Source: SAR202 cluster bacterium bin22
GTDB taxonomy: Bacteria; Chloroflexota; Dehalococcoidia; Lucifugimonadales; UBA3495
Assembly (NCBI GenBank): GCA_002238505.1
Contig: MPMM01000002.1
Coordinates: 372,001 to 436,000 of the forward strand
Direction: 5' to 3'
DNA length: 64,000 nt
The translations under genes were made by a program, and so were the position numbers. Of the stretch, positions 63,586 to 64,000 are shown in pieces; within the stretch, counting starts at the first letter, position 1, and each line of letters starts with the position of its first letter. The notes under the pieces were generated by a model. It ran no database searches, had not been told where the DNA came from, and worked only from the letters and a program-made list of their open reading frames with translations.

Positions 63586-63609
63586 GGGGCAGGCTGCATG
63601 GCCTGCCCC
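63586..63609. terminator. Hairpin between cysS and the convergent DoxX gene
   Basis: GGGGCAGGC (63586-63594) pairs with GCCTGCCCC (63601-63609) over 9 bp with a 6-nt loop; only weak T-tracts follow on either strand. It separates the two convergent genes. Confidence 0.55.
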
Positions 63610-63645
63610 AAGCTTGTTTCAGGAGGATTCGGTCGGGGCGTAATC

Positions 63646-64000
63646 CTAGAAAATCTCCTTCTTGAAGAACCACCGCTCAATACCGTACTTTCGACTGCCC
63701 AGAACTCCGATAAGTCCGGCAATGATAAACCACAAGATGGCGACTTCCCCGCCATTCTCCCCGTAACCACCCGGCGGGAAGATGTGAGGCCACACCCCGT
63801 TTCCAGCGTGGACCCGGAAATACGCCACTACCATGGTGACGCACAGGGCGCCTGCCCCTAATCGGGTAAAAATGCCCAGCCCAATCAGGAAAGCGGCAAT
63901 GAACTCCACCCATCCGGCGATATCAACCAGGGCTCCCAGGGGATGTTCTGCCGGAAATCCCCACAGCAGAAATGCTTTCTGTGCCCCATGTAACGCGACG
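63646..64000 (-). CDS. DoxX-family membrane protein, partial
   Basis: The frame is open to the end of the window, so the N-terminus is missing; about 118 codons are visible. The segment LHGAQKAFLLWGFP resembles the DoxX N-terminal 'GxQKLFGWFG' helix, and FIAAFLIGLGIFTRLGAGALCVTMVVAYFRVH is the central pair of helices. AILWFIIAGLIGVLGSRKYGIERWFFKKE is the last helix and basic end. The DoxX family of membrane proteins is found in redox or respiratory complexes and in unrelated settings. The GTG at 63909 is internal. Confidence 0.75.
   Translation of the reverse strand, partial: VALHGAQKAFLLWGFPAEHPLGALVDIAGWVEFIAAFLIGLGIFTRLGAGALCVTMVVAYFRVHAGNGVWPHIFPPGGYGENGGEVAILWFIIAGLIGVLGSRKYGIERWFFKKEIF

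Overview
The window reads as a bacterial chromosome segment of fairly high GC, with no rRNA, tRNA, CRISPR array or complete insertion sequence that I could find. Gene order, protein style (frequent GTG/TTG starts, P-T-A-T-P-rich lipoproteins, a large set of small catabolic enzymes) and the mixture of housekeeping and aromatic/sugar-acid catabolism suggest a marine Chloroflexota of the Dehalococcoidia/SAR202 type. That placement is inference from recognised families and was not tested with a search.

Layout. 1-2.5 kb: 3' end of pheT, moeA with a His-rich leader, and an unknown gene overlapping moeA. 2.5-6.8 kb (minus): rplT, rpmI and infC (apparent AUA start, good promoter), then nadA and miaB. 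6.9-23 kb: a catabolic and accessory region with a beta-propeller, two VOC proteins, a lipoprotein serine protease, two aldehyde dehydrogenases, SMP-30 lactonase, DUF3500, DUF1330, a GlcG-like protein, a histidine-decarboxylase-like PLP enzyme, a double ACT protein, a LigB-type dioxygenase, an M16 peptidase and an MBL hydrolase. 22.8-31.6 kb (minus): uvrA, an unknown gene, a biotin carrier, recO, recR, ybaB, dnaX and ybeY. 31.7-36.8 kb: an unknown gene, a metal-dependent amidohydrolase, a DUF3179 lipoprotein gene read through an in-frame UGA, and an ACMSD-like amidohydrolase. 37.3-45.2 kb: PAC2, nadB-nadC, CMD, DinB, dtd, FmdB, a small membrane protein, an amidase and rpsU. 45.4-54.4 kb (minus): an FtsX/MacB-type ABC exporter with two ATPases and two very large permeases. 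54.5-58.5 kb (minus): a MITE-like element, a CtaG/YtkA-like copper or oxidase-assembly group, a dimeric-barrel protein and an FAH-family hydrolase. 58.7-64 kb: an OsmC gene also read through an in-frame UGA, then PIN-TRAM, ispD, ispF, cysS and a partial DoxX gene.

The most notable result is a pair of candidate selenoprotein genes. In the DUF3179 gene an in-frame UGA (34873-34875) occupies the first Cys of the family's CxxC motif. In the OsmC gene an in-frame UGA (59084-59086) occupies the family's second redox Cys, and the frame continues through the expected C-terminal sequence to a UAG and a terminator. Each UGA is followed by a 6-bp stem starting exactly 15 nt downstream, with a loop beginning CGUG, which fits the bacterial SECIS pattern. 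Other genes here (moeA, nadB, the amidohydrolase) end at ordinary UGA stops, so a global reassignment of UGA is unlikely. No selenocysteine machinery (selA, selB, selC, selD) lies in the window.
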